Below are positions 13,201 to 26,708 of a stretch of DNA of 64,000 nucleotides, one piece after another; within the stretch, counting starts at the first letter, position 1; each line of letters starts with the position of its first letter. The notes beneath the pieces are model-generated. The model was given only the letters and a program-made list of their open reading frames with translations. It had not been told where the DNA came from and did no database searches. The position numbers and the translations under genes were made by a program. Where the stretch lies: contig NC_080047.1 in NCBI RefSeq assembly GCF_026212465.1, forward strand, positions 41,599,922-41,663,921. Reading direction: 5' to 3'. Source of the stretch: Amaranthus tricolor (lineage: Eukaryota; Streptophyta; Magnoliopsida; Caryophyllales; Amaranthaceae).

Positions 13201-16200
13201 CTAGATACTAACAACCTTAACATCATCCAAAACAGGCCCACACATAAAACTAAAATCATTAACTCTAGTATGATAAAACGCACTCCAAAAAGTTAACCTT
13301 GTTCTATCAGACTCAGCTTGGAACTTAAGACTTCCCATAATAAACCCACCTTTCCCTTGAGAGTTAAAATGAACTTTAACAGTTTTTTTAGCAGCAAAAG
13401 CTTCTACTACCATTGAACCATGGCATCCATTTTTAGCATCTCCAACTTTGAATGTTAAGAGATAAGATTTGTTAGGTTTGGTATAGATAATTTGAGCTAT
13501 AGCACTTTCTCTTCCTCCAACTAGTTCAATAGCAAAGGATCCGGAAGGTACAAAATTGTGCTTGGAATCGATGTATTTAACAGGTTTTAATGATTCAATG
13601 ATCCAACCAGGAAGAGGAGAAACTAAATCGTGGGGGTGTGGAGGAAGGAGTACTCCTCCTGAGTATTTTTCAAACACGTATGGACCTGTTTCGAAGTCTC
13701 CGTTTTTTACTAGGTTTCCTGCATGACAGAAAATAACTTGATTATTTGCAGTAAATAACCTTTAAAAATTTAAGGCGTCATAAATAATATTTTCCTCTAT
13801 TAATCTAATATGTACTATTTAACTTTTTATTATTTTTTAGATGGTTAAATAAGACTACATGTGAAAGAAAAAGTGTAGTATTTTTAAATTTTAATAAGAG
13901 TAAATTAAAATTAGTAAGTGTAAAGGTGTGAAAATACTAAGTGTAGTAAAAATAAATTAATAAAGTTAACATATTTAAAATAGAAATAAATTAAAAAAAT
14001 AAATTTAACACTTAGGTTGAATAAAAAAAACTATAAAAAGATTAAAGTAAAAATGAAAATTTTACTAGAGGCAATCTTTTCACTTCTTGCTGGTTCACTC
14101 ATTTTAAAAAAACTGTTAACTGCGATTAACTAACCATTAAGTTTACCGAACATTTTCATTGAATAAGTACAATTGACTTATATCTCTTAGTTTAACAATA
14201 AATTAAATGAATTTATTAATAATTAACAACCAATAACAAATTGCATCCAAACTGTGCTAGCCTAGCACAGTGGGACAATTTATTGTTTTTTACAATTATT
14301 ATAAGAGAAATTTGCAAATAACTGCTTTTAAGTTTAGAGTTTTTGCGAATTACAATTTTTAAGTTTATTTTTTGCGAATTATTGCCTCTAAAGTATCAAA
14401 GTCTACACCATTCAGGTCAAGTGACCGTTGACCAACCCAAATATAACTTTTGACCAGCCTAAATGATCGTTGACCATTCATAATCACCTTTGACTCTTGT
14501 TGACCATTCATAATCACCTTTGACTTTTCTAATTATTAATAATAATCTTATGTCTTAGCACTTGAACGTCGTTTTTACCATCATAATATTTTTTCAAAAA
14601 ATACACGCTAATTTGAAGGCTTTTTTTTAAATACTTTTTCATAATTATGAGGCCTAAAAACAAGAAATAATTAAACTAACTGAAAGATAGGTGTAAACTA
14701 ATATCGACTAATATTTGAAGCCCCTTGTTAGTTTATGAGGTCCTGTACAATTGAAGACCTTAATATGCCTCGAAATGCCCTGTATATGTGCAACCAAGTT
14801 ACTAGTTAGAAGGGTCTAGAAATTTATACCTTGGGTGTAGCGTGGTAAAAAAATCTCCTTGATAGCAACAGCATCCAAGAGTGGCCCACAAGAAGGATCT
14901 TCTTCAACACCAGGGTTCTTTAAAGTAATTTTAACAATTTCAGAAGTGGCCTTAAAAGCCCAAGCATAAGTATCACCTCCATCACTATTATACAATGTTT
15001 GAACAGGAAGATCTACTGATGACCCTGATGCAGCAACCCTAATGACCTCATCTTGAGCACAAGTTCTAGTTGTGCTGAATGTGATAGAGTAAAATGAATC
15101 TTTGTTTAGTTCTAATTCTTGTGAAATGGATGCTTCATTTCCTAGCCTTATAGCATGAACATCTCTTGGCACGTTGAAGTAAAATCCGCCGGGCTGCGGC
15201 CCGCCGGATATGTACTCAACTAAACCATTGATTTCCCATTTGGGAAGAGAGTATTTGCCTATGATTACTGTTTTCTTTATGTTTGATGGTTTTGGTCCCT
15301 CTTCAAAGTTTCCATTTGGGAGTAGTCCTGTAGGTCAAAACAAAGAGAGCAAATTTTAACTGCATTCTATACCTTGTGCTTTTGTGTCGTTGAGGTCATG
15401 CTTGTATTGAGTGTAAATATATATTTATTGAAAAAAATAAAAGTCAAATAAGAAAAATAAAGTTATTACAGTAAAAAACTAAGATAATATTGTTATTGTC
15501 AAAGATTAGAAATAAGTGTAAAATGTACGAGATAATTATATTATGCTATTAGTGCGGATCACTCATAGTTGATGATTGATGAACTCGATTAACAGTGTCA
15601 AAAACTAATTTCAAACCGAAGTTAAAGTCCCGTTTGAGATTTTTAGGAACAAATTATATATTCATTTGTTTCTTTTCTTCTTTTCATTTATTTTTTCAGA
15701 TTTTAACACAAATTTAAAAGTTAAATGATTTTAATAGCTATTTTTTAAAAATTACAAAGATTGATATTTGAAAGATATTTATTAAATCAAATCTATTAAG
15801 AACTATAAGAAATATATTTATTCATATAAATTAGTGAGAATTATAGTTTAAGTTTGACTCTAAAACAACTTAAAATTTTGGTTAAGATAGTTATTCGATA
15901 GCTAGATTAGATTAGAGGAAATGTTTATAACTATGTATAAGAGAATATCTAGTTTTTAATTGAGATAATTACTTAACAATAAAACAATATCTGCTTGTAA
16001 ATTTTTTGGAAAAGTAATCAAGAAAATTCGTTCTCACGATTTTATTTTTTATTGAACTAATTTTAATATTTACCCAACTATAGTTAAATTAATAATGTCG
16101 TGTTATTTTTCTTATTAAACTTTATTTTTGAATGATATGTTTCTGGTTGAAAGACACAAGAGTTACGAGGATGATTGAAAGTTTCAACCAAAACTTTAAG

Positions 16201-16841
16201 CTAATGATTGACTTTATTTCTTGATATGGTATTAAAGGCCCGTTAAAATCTCAATTACCCTTTCTTTCAAGTGGTATAATTATTTAGCGATTTCAAGTGG
16301 TATAATTATTTAGCGCTAGGTATGACTGTATGGGGCATATGCATGTGCGTGCTTGTTTCAACTATCTTTTTAAACTGATGATTAAAACCTCAGACTATGT
16401 AGATATTCTATCCAAAAAGTAGTAATCTAAATCTCAAATATAAAAACGATAAACCAATACATAATAAAATTTAGAAAAATGGATTTGGACAATTCAAACA
16501 AGGAGGTGAAGAGATAACTCACTTATAAACCAAAAAAAGTTCACTACTAAAATCAATTGTATTTAGTAGTCTGAGTTAGTCCTCAAACTTATAACAAAGT
16601 AATATATTCACTTTTTTCTTTTTTTTAATGTGTGACAACTCACATATAAAGAATAATGAACACTTAAACTGTGCGTAAATATGAATAGATTTAAAAAGGA
16701 TGGAGAATACAAAAAATTTACTTGTAGAATGCAGAGAAACAAACCGTTAGGAGTCGTAGCGTAGACGAAAGAGGCAATATAATGACTGTTGCATATCATC
16801 AGCAGCGGCAAGAGAATGCGAATAAGAGAAGACAAATTCAT
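13201..16841 (-). CDS. DUF642 secreted cell-wall protein, tandem copy A
   Basis: Exons 16745-16841, 14830-15327 and 13201-13718 (minus) join to 370 residues ending ...DDVKVVSI. Residues 1-28 form a signal peptide (MNLSSLIRILLPLLMICNSH...). Exon 2 encodes the first galactose-binding-like domain (LLPNGNFEEGP ... SCGPLLDAVAIKE). Exon 3 encodes the second (NLVKNGDFETGPYVF ... CGPVLDDVKVV). The first domain keeps the Cys pair TC...CGPLLD and the second GCHGS...CGPVLDD. DUF642 proteins are plant-specific, secreted, and linked to pectin/cell-wall modification; the exact role is not readable here. The start at 16841 was chosen because it opens the signal peptide and joins exon 2 in phase. This is the most divergent of the three copies. 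Intron 1 is 15328-16744 and intron 2 is 13719-14829; both are AT-rich without genes. Confidence 0.93.
14469..14525. repeat. Short direct repeat in intron 2 of DUF642-A
   Basis: Two copies of a unit starting GTTGACCATTCATAATCACC, spaced 30 bp apart. They lie next to other TTGACC words, in a stretch that resembles the end of a DNA transposon. Confidence 0.8.
16265..16315. repeat. 26-bp direct tandem duplication in intron 1 of DUF642-A
   Basis: Two copies of TTTCAAGTGGTATAATTATT plus TAGCG, at 16265-16289 and 16291-16315. Confidence 0.9.
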
Positions 16842-17154
16842 TGGGATCCAATCTAAGGCCCTCACAATAAGAGACTAGAGATTATATTGAAAGCTAAGGG
16901 ATCGATGATATTTGGTCCTTAGAATGTGGAAGTGCATTGAAATTTGAGAGAAACATGAATATATAAATACAAGTATAACAGTTAGATGCTGGCATACTGA
17001 ATGGAAGTAATGAAGAAAGAGAATGTGAGAGGAAAATGGAATATAATCATCTTGTAAATGATTGAGTGAATCCACCAAATAAGGCGTGAAATTCGTGGGT
17101 CTGTCTCCCTGTCCTAAGGGCTTAAGGCTTGCTACAGAAAATAACACATAAACA

Positions 17155-17488
17155 GTGGAGGTGCTCAACTGGGCGGGTCAAAGGTCGGGTAGATAATGGG
17201 TCGGGTCATAAACGGGTTTTTGTGTAAAGGGCGGGGCCGTATAATTATAGGAATTAGTTATAAAAAATATTTTACTACTTTTTTTTATATTTTTATATGA
17301 TATTATTATATACATACTTGAATTGACCGAATGAACCATAAAAGTATAATAAAAAAATATATATTTTATAAACTTTTAAAAAATGAGTCAAAGTAGGTTG
17401 TATTTAAACGGGCTTGGACCCACTCCGACCCGCTTAAAATTTGACATGACTCGCCACCGACCTAACCCGGCCCGTTGAACACCTCTAC
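17155..17488. repeat. MITE with GTGGAGGTG/CACCTCTAC terminal inverted repeats
   Basis: The left end GTGGAGGTGCTCAAC opposes the right end GTTGAACACCTCTAC. GGCGGGTC/GACCCGCT-type words occur just inside both ends. It is about 330 bp with no coding capacity. The ends suggest a hAT-like origin, but no clean target duplication was found. Confidence 0.65.
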
Positions 17489-19867
17489 ATAAAAGTATAT
17501 GAATTAGAATCGGGTATTTTCTCGGTTAAAGAGCAAAAGTGGTTTTAAGCAAATACATGGTATCCATTCAATTTAAAGGGCTTCAAATATTAGTCGATAT
17601 AAGTTTAAACTACCTTTAATTTAGTCTAAATACTTATTGTTAAGCCCCAAACTGATAACAAAACATAAAATAAATAGGGTTTAAAATTTGGTGTGTATTT
17701 TTGTTCCACCCTATTGAAGAGTAATCAAGTATAACTTTCTTCGTTAAGTTTCTGGATTTGATTATCTCCTTGTCATCCATTTCACTTAACATATCCACTA
17801 ATTCACTAAAAAAACATTAAGTATATAACAGTTTTAAGTTTTTGATTACCATGTTTCGTTGACATAGTATTATTAAAAATTAGTGTAACAAAAAATAATA
17901 GTTTCGAACAGTGGTGAAGCCACATGGGGATGCGGTTAATTGGCAAGGACCTAGCCCCCATGGTCCACTCTTATGGTCTATTTTAATAGTTTGGCTCTTT
18001 GGAGATATTTTTAATTATATACTATTAATATTGTTAGATAAGTAGTAGAAACCAATTGGTAGTTTGATGATAATAAAAGAATGTTTGATATTGCAATATG
18101 GGTTAGAGACTCAAGTTTTGGCAACAAGTTATACATTTTTTGTTTTTTTCTAAAAGCGTCAATATAACAGTCCAAAACTCAAGTCTATTCAATTTATTAC
18201 AGGAGAAGACTGATAATTTTATCAATAGAAATTTTACTTCATAAATTTTCGGCCTTTTTAACTTTGATTTTTTTTAACTTTACACCTGATGTCGAATTCA
18301 TTAATCTTTTATATATATATATATATTATCAAGTATGAAAAGATTATTCTGAATTGCATCTGCACTCTTAGACCAAAAAGTTTTCATGTAAAGAGTGTGT
18401 TACATTATAATAATATATTTTGAGCTACATCTCTAGGAAACCTGGATGAATATATTAGGCCGTGACAATTCGTCACATAATCTCACCGTGACCTAATCGT
18501 GTGGACACGGGACACCCGTGGACTCGGGCCCACAAACCCACGGGATGAGTATTGATTTGCACATACACTTGGTGAGGTTTATTGTTTCTCAAAACCATAT
18601 GATAGTAAAAGGATTAGCTCACTCAATATATATACAAGTCTATAACCCATTATTCTATCTATGTGAGATCTTATCTCAACTATAAAGTATTTCCAAAAGA
18701 ATATAGTTGCTTCCAATACAAGGCATCTCTTCCCTTCCTGCCTTCTTTCTTGGTTTCTGTAGCAGTACATGCACATCTTAGGAGTTGAATACCTGATTAA
18801 TAATGTACCTTCATCACATGAATATACACTTCAACTTTAATTGCTATGCTATTTTTTAATAGCTATCTTTTTTGGGGAATATTATGCAGAATTAAATTGT
18901 ATATTGTTAATTATTTCATTAGATTTCTACTTAAGACCACGTACGTTTGTCTCTTCCTCGAAAGTGAAAAATCTTGATTAAGATTCCATATTGTGAGTTC
19001 GAGTTTTTAAAACTCTTATACTATATTTTCCTAAGTGTATGACTTTTCTAAATGTTTATTTAATTGAAAGTTTTCTGAATCAGTGATTCACATAGTTAGT
19101 TATTTTAGGAACTAGTTAAGGGTCTCTGTTTTCTAAATTGTTTATTGGATGAAGTTTTTGGCCGGAGTTATCGGTTAAGTTGTGATCAACTTAAATTCTT
19201 AAAGTATTTACGAATTTACTAACAGTTAATTTTAACCAGTTATGTTATTGAGTCGTTGTTTGGTGAAAATTAGTTATTGGTTGTTGATTGTTCATTAGAG
19301 AAAAGTGACCAAGAGTCAGAACCAAAATAAAAAGTTAATAGCTAGGAGTTCCTTTTTTATTTTGATTTTGACGTAAAAATCATCTACCAAACAATTTCTT
19401 TGAATCTAATTTGGCTAACTAAAAGGCAAAGAGAAAACACCCTTAGTTTTTCTAAAATAGAACTATTTTAGTTGATAGAGCATATATATAACATATTATG
19501 AGTCTATTTATCATCTTAAATTTTTGTTCGAGTTGTTTTTTTATCATAGTATCAGAAGACAACATAACAGAAGGTCTGGGGTTCAAGTTTTATCGTCCCT
19601 TTATTTTAAGTGGATATTTCCCGCGAGTGCAAAACATATATGTGATGCATTAGTATTTCTAGTTCAAAGAGCTTTGATGTAAAAAAACATAATAGATCAA
19701 TATAAGATATTATGGTGCATTGGTGCTACGATCATAATATTAGCTCAAACTTTTACCGTTAAAGATCGTAATATATGATCAGGTCAAATTTGTTTCATGT
19801 ATTTGATATTAAATAGCAAAAATGTTTCTGAAGCATCAAATATTCATAAGTCATAACTTAACTTCAA

Positions 19868-20180
19868 CGGTCTGTTTGGTTAGTAGTACTAAATAGTGGT
19901 AATAGAAATGATTTATAATATAAAATTTCATCAAAATTTTCATATCATTTCCATGGTAATAAAACTTTGATCACAAAATTATTTTTTTTTTTATAAATTT
20001 TCATTACCACCTAATACCACCTCTCCCTATGGTAATGCATTGGAATAAATTTTATGAAGAAAATGAGATGATTGAAGTTGGAAAAACATGGCCACTAAAA
20101 TAGCCAAGAGATTTTTCAACTAAAATTACACTAATTTTTCATTCTCATTACCACCATTTATTACCATTTACCAAACCGCC
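19868..20180. repeat. MITE with CGGTCTGTTTGGT-type inverted termini
   Basis: The left end CGGTCTGTTTGGTTAGTAG opposes the right end CCATTTACCAAACCGCCG. Subterminal GGTGGTAATGAGAATG-like arms extend the pairing over about 45 bp. A related fragment lies near 33.83-33.98 kb. Confidence 0.65.
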
Positions 20181-20845
20181 GTAAATATATATCACATGCA
20201 ATGGAGCGAAATATAAGTTGTAATTATTGTTCGATAAATGCCAGCACAGTTCGTGAATTCCGGTGAGAAGACAAACGTCCGGGAACAAAGTAATATTCTG
20301 TCCATTTTAATTATTTCGCTATATTTGTCAACTATGTTTATTTCAATGAATTTTTTGTTTAATTGGATTTTTTTCCTATTTACTTATGCCCAACAAATTA
20401 ATAAAATAAAATTTTAACAATTGGAGCAAACTTCCTAAATGGAGGGACTAATTACAATTAAATGTTTGCTAACCGACACAATACAATATTAAATTGATGT
20501 TATAAATTTACAAACAATTACTTTCAACATAATTCTCTTTCCATAAAAATTAAATATAATAAACTGTTTCTCAAATCCAAATTGTTAGAGTATATATAGC
20601 ATATTTCGAAGTCTCAATCAAAAGTTTAAATTGATCTTATCTTAAGGCTTCAGAATATATTATATATTCTAACCTCTTATCATACATGGCTCTGATATCA
20701 AGTTAATAAAAAACTAATTCAGTAAAAAACTTAACAAATCTAATTGAAACTCCAAAGTATGTTATATATACTCTTAAAGCAGAAATAAATCTATAACAAC
20801 TCTGTATAAATAAATAAAGAACCCCTTTAGGATGATCTCTTGCAA

Positions 20846-23800
20846 TTAGTGAAAGGGCACAACCCTAACATCATCCAAAACAGGACCACACATATGAGTA
20901 ACATCATCAACCCTAGTATGATAAAATGAGCTCCAAAATGTCAATCGGGTTCGGGTCGACTTAGCTTGAAACCTAAGACTTGCTGTAATAAACCCACCTT
21001 TTCCCTTAGAATTATACTCAGCTTTAACATTTTCAAGACCAGCATAAGCTTCCACTAAAAATGAACCATGGCATCCATTTTCGGAGTCCCCGATCTTGAA
21101 GGTTAGGAGGTAGAATTTGTTGGGTTTTGTTCTTATGATTTGGGCAATTGCACTTTCTCTTCCACTTATCAGTTCAATTGCTGCAAATCCTGAGGGAACT
21201 GAGAAGTGTTTTGAGTCAATGTATTTGACTGGTTTTAGAGATTCAATGATCCAACCAGGAAGGGGGGAAATTGAGTCCATTGAATGTGGAAGGAGAAGGA
21301 CTCCTGTTGAGAAGTTCTTGAATACAAGTGGACCTATTTCAAAGTCTCCATTTTTTACTAGGTTTCCTGAAAAAATAGTCATAATTATTACAAAGTTAAA
21401 AAAACATGCAATTATATTCCTTCATTCTATAATATTTGCAAATGCTAATATTTTCTCACCTAATAATATTAACTTTTGTTTTCAAATGTTCTTCCTATTC
21501 ACTTTTTATAGATCACAATGTAAATTTTAAAATTAAATAATTTTAATTACAAGTTTTTAAAAATTCTAAAAAGTTAATATTTAGGATTTATATATTGTGA
21601 AGAATCTATAAGATGCCAGATAAATACTCCCTCCAATTCACCGCTAATGTCCCATTTACTTTATGCACTCTATTCAAGACACTTATTCAATCTTTAATAT
21701 CTCTGATTGTGCATCATTACAAATTATAGAAAGTTGATATGAATAACCCTTGCAGACGAATCAAACAAGATCCCACATGACTATATTTTACTTATAGTTT
21801 AATAATAAAATATAAATTAAGAGATAAATAGTATCTAAAAAGCAAATGAGACGTTAGTGCTGAATTGGAGAGAATATGTTTTTTTTATAGATCGATGAGA
21901 AATTATAATCAAAATTTGACACTAAAATTCGTAAATTTTATTTGAAAAAACATACGAAAATGGAGGGGGCAAATAATAATATATTACATTAGTTATAAGT
22001 ATTTTAAAATCAAATAATAATACTTTCGTAATTAATTTTACTTAATTTAAATTGAGTTTGATGGTCAAACTTGAAATTCTTTGACCTTTAATACTTTAGT
22101 TAGTTTTATGTTTGTTAATATTTGATATATATGCATTTCAATAAATTATATTATTATTATTATAGTGGTATAAAACTACCTTTAAAAGCCACGAGTTTAT
22201 TTAATCAAATGTCTGTTCTAATTAAGAATCAGTTTCTATGAGTATTATATTATGTGAATTCTCCATAACTTATCAATAAAATATCTTCTCTATGCCTATG
22301 GACATGGGCAAACTCATTATTAGGCTCTTCATTTGATTTTTAGTAATCTAACTTATTTTACTGATTAAATTTTATTTATTAAAACTGATTAATACTAATT
22401 AAGACTAATTGTAAGTGATTTTTGGTTATAAATTATTGAGTTGTACCTATTAAAATTATTGAATATATCTAATTTTTACTGATTGTAATTGATTTTTGCT
22501 AATCAAAATAAATTTTTAATTATTAAAATTGATTTTACTAATTACTTTTTTTTTAACTAAACTAAACAGTGTCTTTCGTGAATTAACCATGTTAAATCTA
22601 TAGGTATAATTTCTACTTATCTTTCTTGTGTTTGTGGTAACATCGAATTATAATATAGAAAGTACAAGTATTAATATAAGATTAGTTACCTATGGGTTTA
22701 GGAATTGGCATCATCTCCTTGATAGCAATAGCATCTAAAAGAGGTCCACAATTAGGATCCTCCTCCATACCAGGATTATGAAAAGTGACTTTAACAATAT
22801 CAGAATCAGCCTTAAAAGCCCAAGCATAAGTGTCCCCTCCATTGCTACTATAAACTGTTTGAATAGGTAAATCTGCTGTAACCTTAGAAGCTGATACCCT
22901 TAAAACTTCATCTAGGGCACAAGTCCTTGTTGCACTAAATGTTAAAGAATAATATGAACCTTTATTTACTCTTACGTATTGATATATAGAACCTTCATTG
23001 CCTAACCTTATTGCATGAATGCCACGTGGAACCGGAAAATAAAAGCCACCTGGTTGGGGCCCACCTGATATGTATTCTACTAAACCCTTCTTCACCCATT
23101 TTGGAAGAGAGTATTTCCCTTTGATTACTGTTTTTTTCATGTTTTCAGGCTTTGGTCCTTCTTCAAAATTTCCATTTGGGAGAGGTCCTGTTACAATAGA
23201 CAATTGATTTGCTCAAGTTAGAGAATAATACTCTACAAATTTGGGTGAACAAAGTATCAATTTCTATAACACACTAATTTAGAAGTCCGTGCAATACACA
23301 AAATTAAGTATACAGACTTATATAAATAAAATTTTCAATGAATAGTGCAAGAAAAAAAATCTGCTTAAGAAAAGTATGTCAATACTACATATTTTAATAA
23401 AAATAATTACTTTAGATAACAATATAACTTAATTACTAAAATATTTAATCTAATTTAGCACGTAAATTTAAGTAAAAGATATTTTTGATTTTCTTCTAAA
23501 ATTCAATTAAATAATTTAAAGTAACTATTTATAAAAAATTGAGCTTATTTTGAGACGATTTAAACTAAATTATGTGGTTTATTTTGAACTAATTCAAACA
23601 ACATTTAACAATTTAAATAAATACATTTTTAAAAGTATTTCTTTAGTTACATGTAAAATAATTTTTTTTGAAACAATTAATTTCTTAAAGATTTTTATTT
23701 TGTTATAAAGAATTAATGTGATGAAATCTTTTAATACTTATCTTATTTGCTTATAAATTTATCGAGCAAAATAAATTTCCATGCAATCAATAATTACTTT

Positions 23801-24683
23801 GGATAACAATATAACTTACTTAATTCAATTTTAAATTCATTTAGGAAAACTCTAAGAAGTCGTCATGTGTTATTTTCCAATTCTTTTATTATTAATTAAT
23901 TAATTAATTAATTAATACTTATGATATGATTCAGGCCAAACCAATTAGGATTTCGACTATTTAAACTAAAATTCTGATCACTAAAAAGTCGAATGTTGTG
24001 ACTTGGCCTGAACGCTGTAGACATAAATATTTTAGTAGTTGTGATTCGTAAAAAATAAACATTAAAATTATAATTCGCAAATAGCCTAAACTTTAATAAT
24101 ATAATTCGTAAATAAATTTTTTTTAAATCTTAAAGCACACATTTTTATCAATTTTTAAGAAAGTAGAACTATAACAAACAAATCGGATTAGACACGTGAT
24201 ATTTGTATATGTTCCTGTTAGCCGTTTGTTTTGCAAGTAGCTAATTTCATAACGTAAAAGTATTAGCTAATAAGTCAGCTATTTTAGTTAATTGTTTAAA
24301 ATAATTATTATAAAGATGTTTAATAAAAATTAATTATTAATACTTACTTATTTATCAAAGATAATAAAGTGGATAAAAAGAAAAAAAACCAATGAAAAAT
24401 ACTATAACTATTCGACTTTTAATTTGACTTAAAAGCCATCAAACTTTTTTAGCTATTTGACGAATTCTAAAAAAACAAACGTTAAAAAATAAAGAAAAAG
24501 ACAATACAAAGTCATTTTACCAAAAAGAACAAGGATAAGCTACACATGATCAAATAATTAAGAATAACAGTACATTATATAAAACTCACCATCAAGAGTA
24601 AAGGCATTAATTGAACAGGACAAGAAACCACTGCAGCATATTAATAAGACTACCAGGAGAAAACTATGAATAGACGAAGCCAT
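20846..24683 (-). CDS. DUF642 secreted cell-wall protein, tandem copy B
   Basis: Exons 24590-24683, 22690-23187 and 20846-21366 (minus) encode 370 residues ending ...RVVPFH. The first 30 residues (MASSIHSFLLVVLLICCSGF...) are a signal peptide. Domain 1 (PLPNGNFEEGP ... NCGPLLDAIAIKE) is the 498-nt exon 2. Domain 2 (NLVKNGDFEIGP ... CGPVLDDVRVV) is exon 3. Both phase-1 introns sit at the same positions as in the flanking copies. All reading frames are open and all splice sites are canonical, so the gene looks functional. Exon 3 is very close to copy C, including SLKPVKYIDSKHFSVPSGFA, which suggests a fairly recent duplication or gene conversion. A TATA element lies about 75 bp upstream of the ATG. 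Intron 1 is 23188-24589; intron 2 (21367-22689) holds a Stowaway-like MITE. Confidence 0.94.
21627..21874. repeat. Stowaway-like MITE in intron 2 of DUF642-B
   Basis: The left end CTCCCTCCAATTCACCGCTA opposes a right end that reads, reversed, TTCTCTCCAATTCAGCACTA. TA dinucleotides flank it on both sides, as in Tc1/mariner-type MITEs. Length is about 248 bp. Confidence 0.8.
23890..23916. repeat. (ATTA)n microsatellite
   Basis: A run of about six ATTA/TTAA units in intron 1 of DUF642-B. Confidence 0.8.
24212..24480. repeat. hAT-like MITE in intron 1 of DUF642-B
   Basis: GTTAGCCGTTTGTTTTGCAA on the left opposes a right end with TTTGACGAATTC and AAACAAACGTTAA. AGCTAATAAGTCAGCTATTT lies just inside the left end and a matching AGCTATTTGACG inside the right. 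Boundaries are approximate. Confidence 0.4.
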
Positions 24684-24756
24684 TTTGGGAGAAAGATAGA
24701 GAGATATATATTAAGCTGTCTAAAATGTGCGGTTATGTTGTGTGATCTGGTTAGCA

Positions 24757-24764
24757 ATTTATAG
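24757..24764 (-). promoter_or_regulatory. TATA box of DUF642-B
   Basis: CTATAAAT on the minus strand, about 75 bp upstream of the ATG at 24683. Distance and sequence fit a plant TATA element. Confidence 0.6.
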
Positions 24765-25967
24765 TTATTAGATTAGAAGGATTGTGTATTATTAAGGAAA
24801 AGAAATTGGAATAATGTTGTAAGTGCACTACATAAGCCGTGATTAACGTTTACTATATACGTACCACTTAATTTGTCATATTTTTTATTTTAGTTGGTCT
24901 TAATTAGAGGTAATTTTGACATACTCAGTAATTCGACATTCATCGGATCTTATAACCGAAATCGACCTTAACCATACTTTAAAAATAAATTTAAAACTAT
25001 TTAAAAAATCGACATAGATAAAAATTTTAATTTTAAACCAATGCAAAACACCTGACTTAAAATTGAACCAATAATAGCATTTGATTCCAATCTGTTTCCT
25101 CTATATATCTGAATTCATGTAATTTGGAGTGAATAATATGTTTCTGGGTATAGTTTTATCTGGGGAAGCTCCTAACTTTGTAGTCAACGAGCTCTAACTT
25201 CAAGTATCCTTCTTCCCAGAAAACTTTTATGTTATTTACATTATAAAATTATGAATTATTTTGTTTGGCTTGTTTTACAGCTTACTAATTGAAGTCTTTT
25301 AGGACGGTGCAAACTCGAAATTTGGATCTAACACCATGCAGGGTGGCCGGGGAGTTGTACGTGGAATAATAATGATACAACAATGATTCATTAGTCCATA
25401 TATTTTAATGATATCAACTGACAGTATTCAACTAATTTTATATAAAATTATATATTAAAAGATATTAATATGTGTACTGGTTAAATTTTATGTGCTTCGT
25501 TATATCACGACATTGAGTCCGGCTCAAGTCTTATCAAACATTTTTTTTAAATCTAAAAAAATATTTACTTATTTGCATGCATTTTTATCAACATTTCAAT
25601 TTTCACATATGGGAGAAGACATACCTACATTTCAAAAGTATTATATAAATTGAGCTGAAGTTGGTCTATGTAGCCAGGGGATACTTTGGTTATCATTTTA
25701 AAACTTCTTTTCAATTTTAAAATGTCAATGAAATGTATTTTTTTTATATTATTGACATTATTTGATTATTCTAGCTAGATTTGCCTCAGCTAACTTGTTA
25801 TGCTACAATTTTTATTTTGTTCAATCTCATGAAATTTGCTATATTTTTATATTTGATCATAATGCATCCTCTTTTTTAATTCTTATTCACACATTTAAAT
25901 CATCATTTCATCTCATCCACACTCTCACTTTTTCCATAAATTTCACTTTTTAAACCACATTTTTTTG

Positions 25968-26060
25968 GAAAAACTACCGTAAATAATAGAACCTTTTAAC
26001 TTTTTTCTACAATAATACAAACTATTTATTAACCATGAATAATACGACTTTTGAAATATG
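25968..26060. repeat. Single arm of the MULE-type MITE family seen at 60490-60784
   Basis: GGAAAAACTACCGTAAATAA and then CTACAATAATACAAACTATT, ATTAACCATGAATAATACG match the left arm at 60490. The opposing arm is not found downstream, where a GC-rich patch follows instead. Confidence 0.65.
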
Positions 26061-26114
26061 TTTTCTCACAACATCCAATTTCTAAAAAAAAATTAAATTT
26101 AAATTAAAAAAAAT

Positions 26115-26708
26115 CTCAACTCCTCTAATGTAGCTGTGCACCACCCGTCCCCACCTTCCACCCTAGTCAACATTCACTGTCACCACCTTAGTACCGGCGA
26201 CTCCTCCAGTCTAACCCCTGCGCAACCATTTATATCTCTTCCCTAACCCATTTCCACCTAGAAAATCACAGAAATGGTGGTCCAACTTCTAATGGTGGTC
26301 TTTTCGCATAAGATTCTGGATAAGGATGTTGTGGTAATTGGAGGGAGGACTGGTAGCTGCCCTTAAGGTCTTCCATCTGGTGGCTGGCATCTAGGATACG
26401 GAAGGGGGGCATTCGTCTGAAAAAAGGAAAATGGGTGGCTCGATCTGGTTTTGTGGGTGGACCGTTCTGGGATAGTGGATGGTAGTTGGGTGGCTTAGGA
26501 ATTAAGGGCCAATCCGTCCAAGGGAGGCGAATAGGAGGGGGTGGGGGAGGCGCGCAAGGTGGTGGAAGTCGATGAAATAACCGCAGCATTTGACGTTATT
26601 TGCTGCGGGCTGCGGTTTTTTTTTTTCTTATTGTTTTTCCTATTTATTGCTGCGTATATTAAAAACCGCAGCAAATGATTAGGGCAGATACGTTTTTTTC
26701 CACTAGTG
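26115..26708 (-). mobile_element. CACTA-like element end with a GC-rich, possibly captured, segment
   Basis: Read on the minus strand from 26708, the sequence starts CACTAGTGGAAAAAAACGTA. Repeated CCGCAGCAAAT/GCTGCGG words follow, as in the terminal and subterminal repeats of plant CACTA elements. Beyond lies about 480 bp of unusually GC-rich sequence (26115-26600) with an open but low-complexity proline-rich frame. No opposite CACTA end was found. Capture of host DNA is an inference. Confidence 0.5.

Larger units (their letters stand above)
16842..20845. other. Intergenic region between DUF642-A and DUF642-B
   Basis: No gene was recognised. A possible TATA element of DUF642-A lies near 16956-16965 (minus). 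Two MITE-like elements are listed separately. The rest is AT-rich with scattered transposon fragments, for example a LTR/PBS-like ATGGCTCTGATATCA near 20686. Confidence 0.6.

Noticed and set aside
16875..17168. 97-residue minus-strand frame upstream of DUF642-A
   Set aside because: Overlaps the DUF642-A promoter and a MITE end. Composition and lack of conservation argue against a gene.
21117..21530. 137-residue plus-strand frame (similar one at 28015-28314)
   Set aside because: Antisense shadow of DUF642 exon 3. It appears in both B and C only because the sense strand is conserved.
26266..26589. 107-residue proline-rich minus-strand frame
   Set aside because: Low-complexity product of a GC-rich patch between transposon ends. 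No start context, splice structure or recognisable domain.
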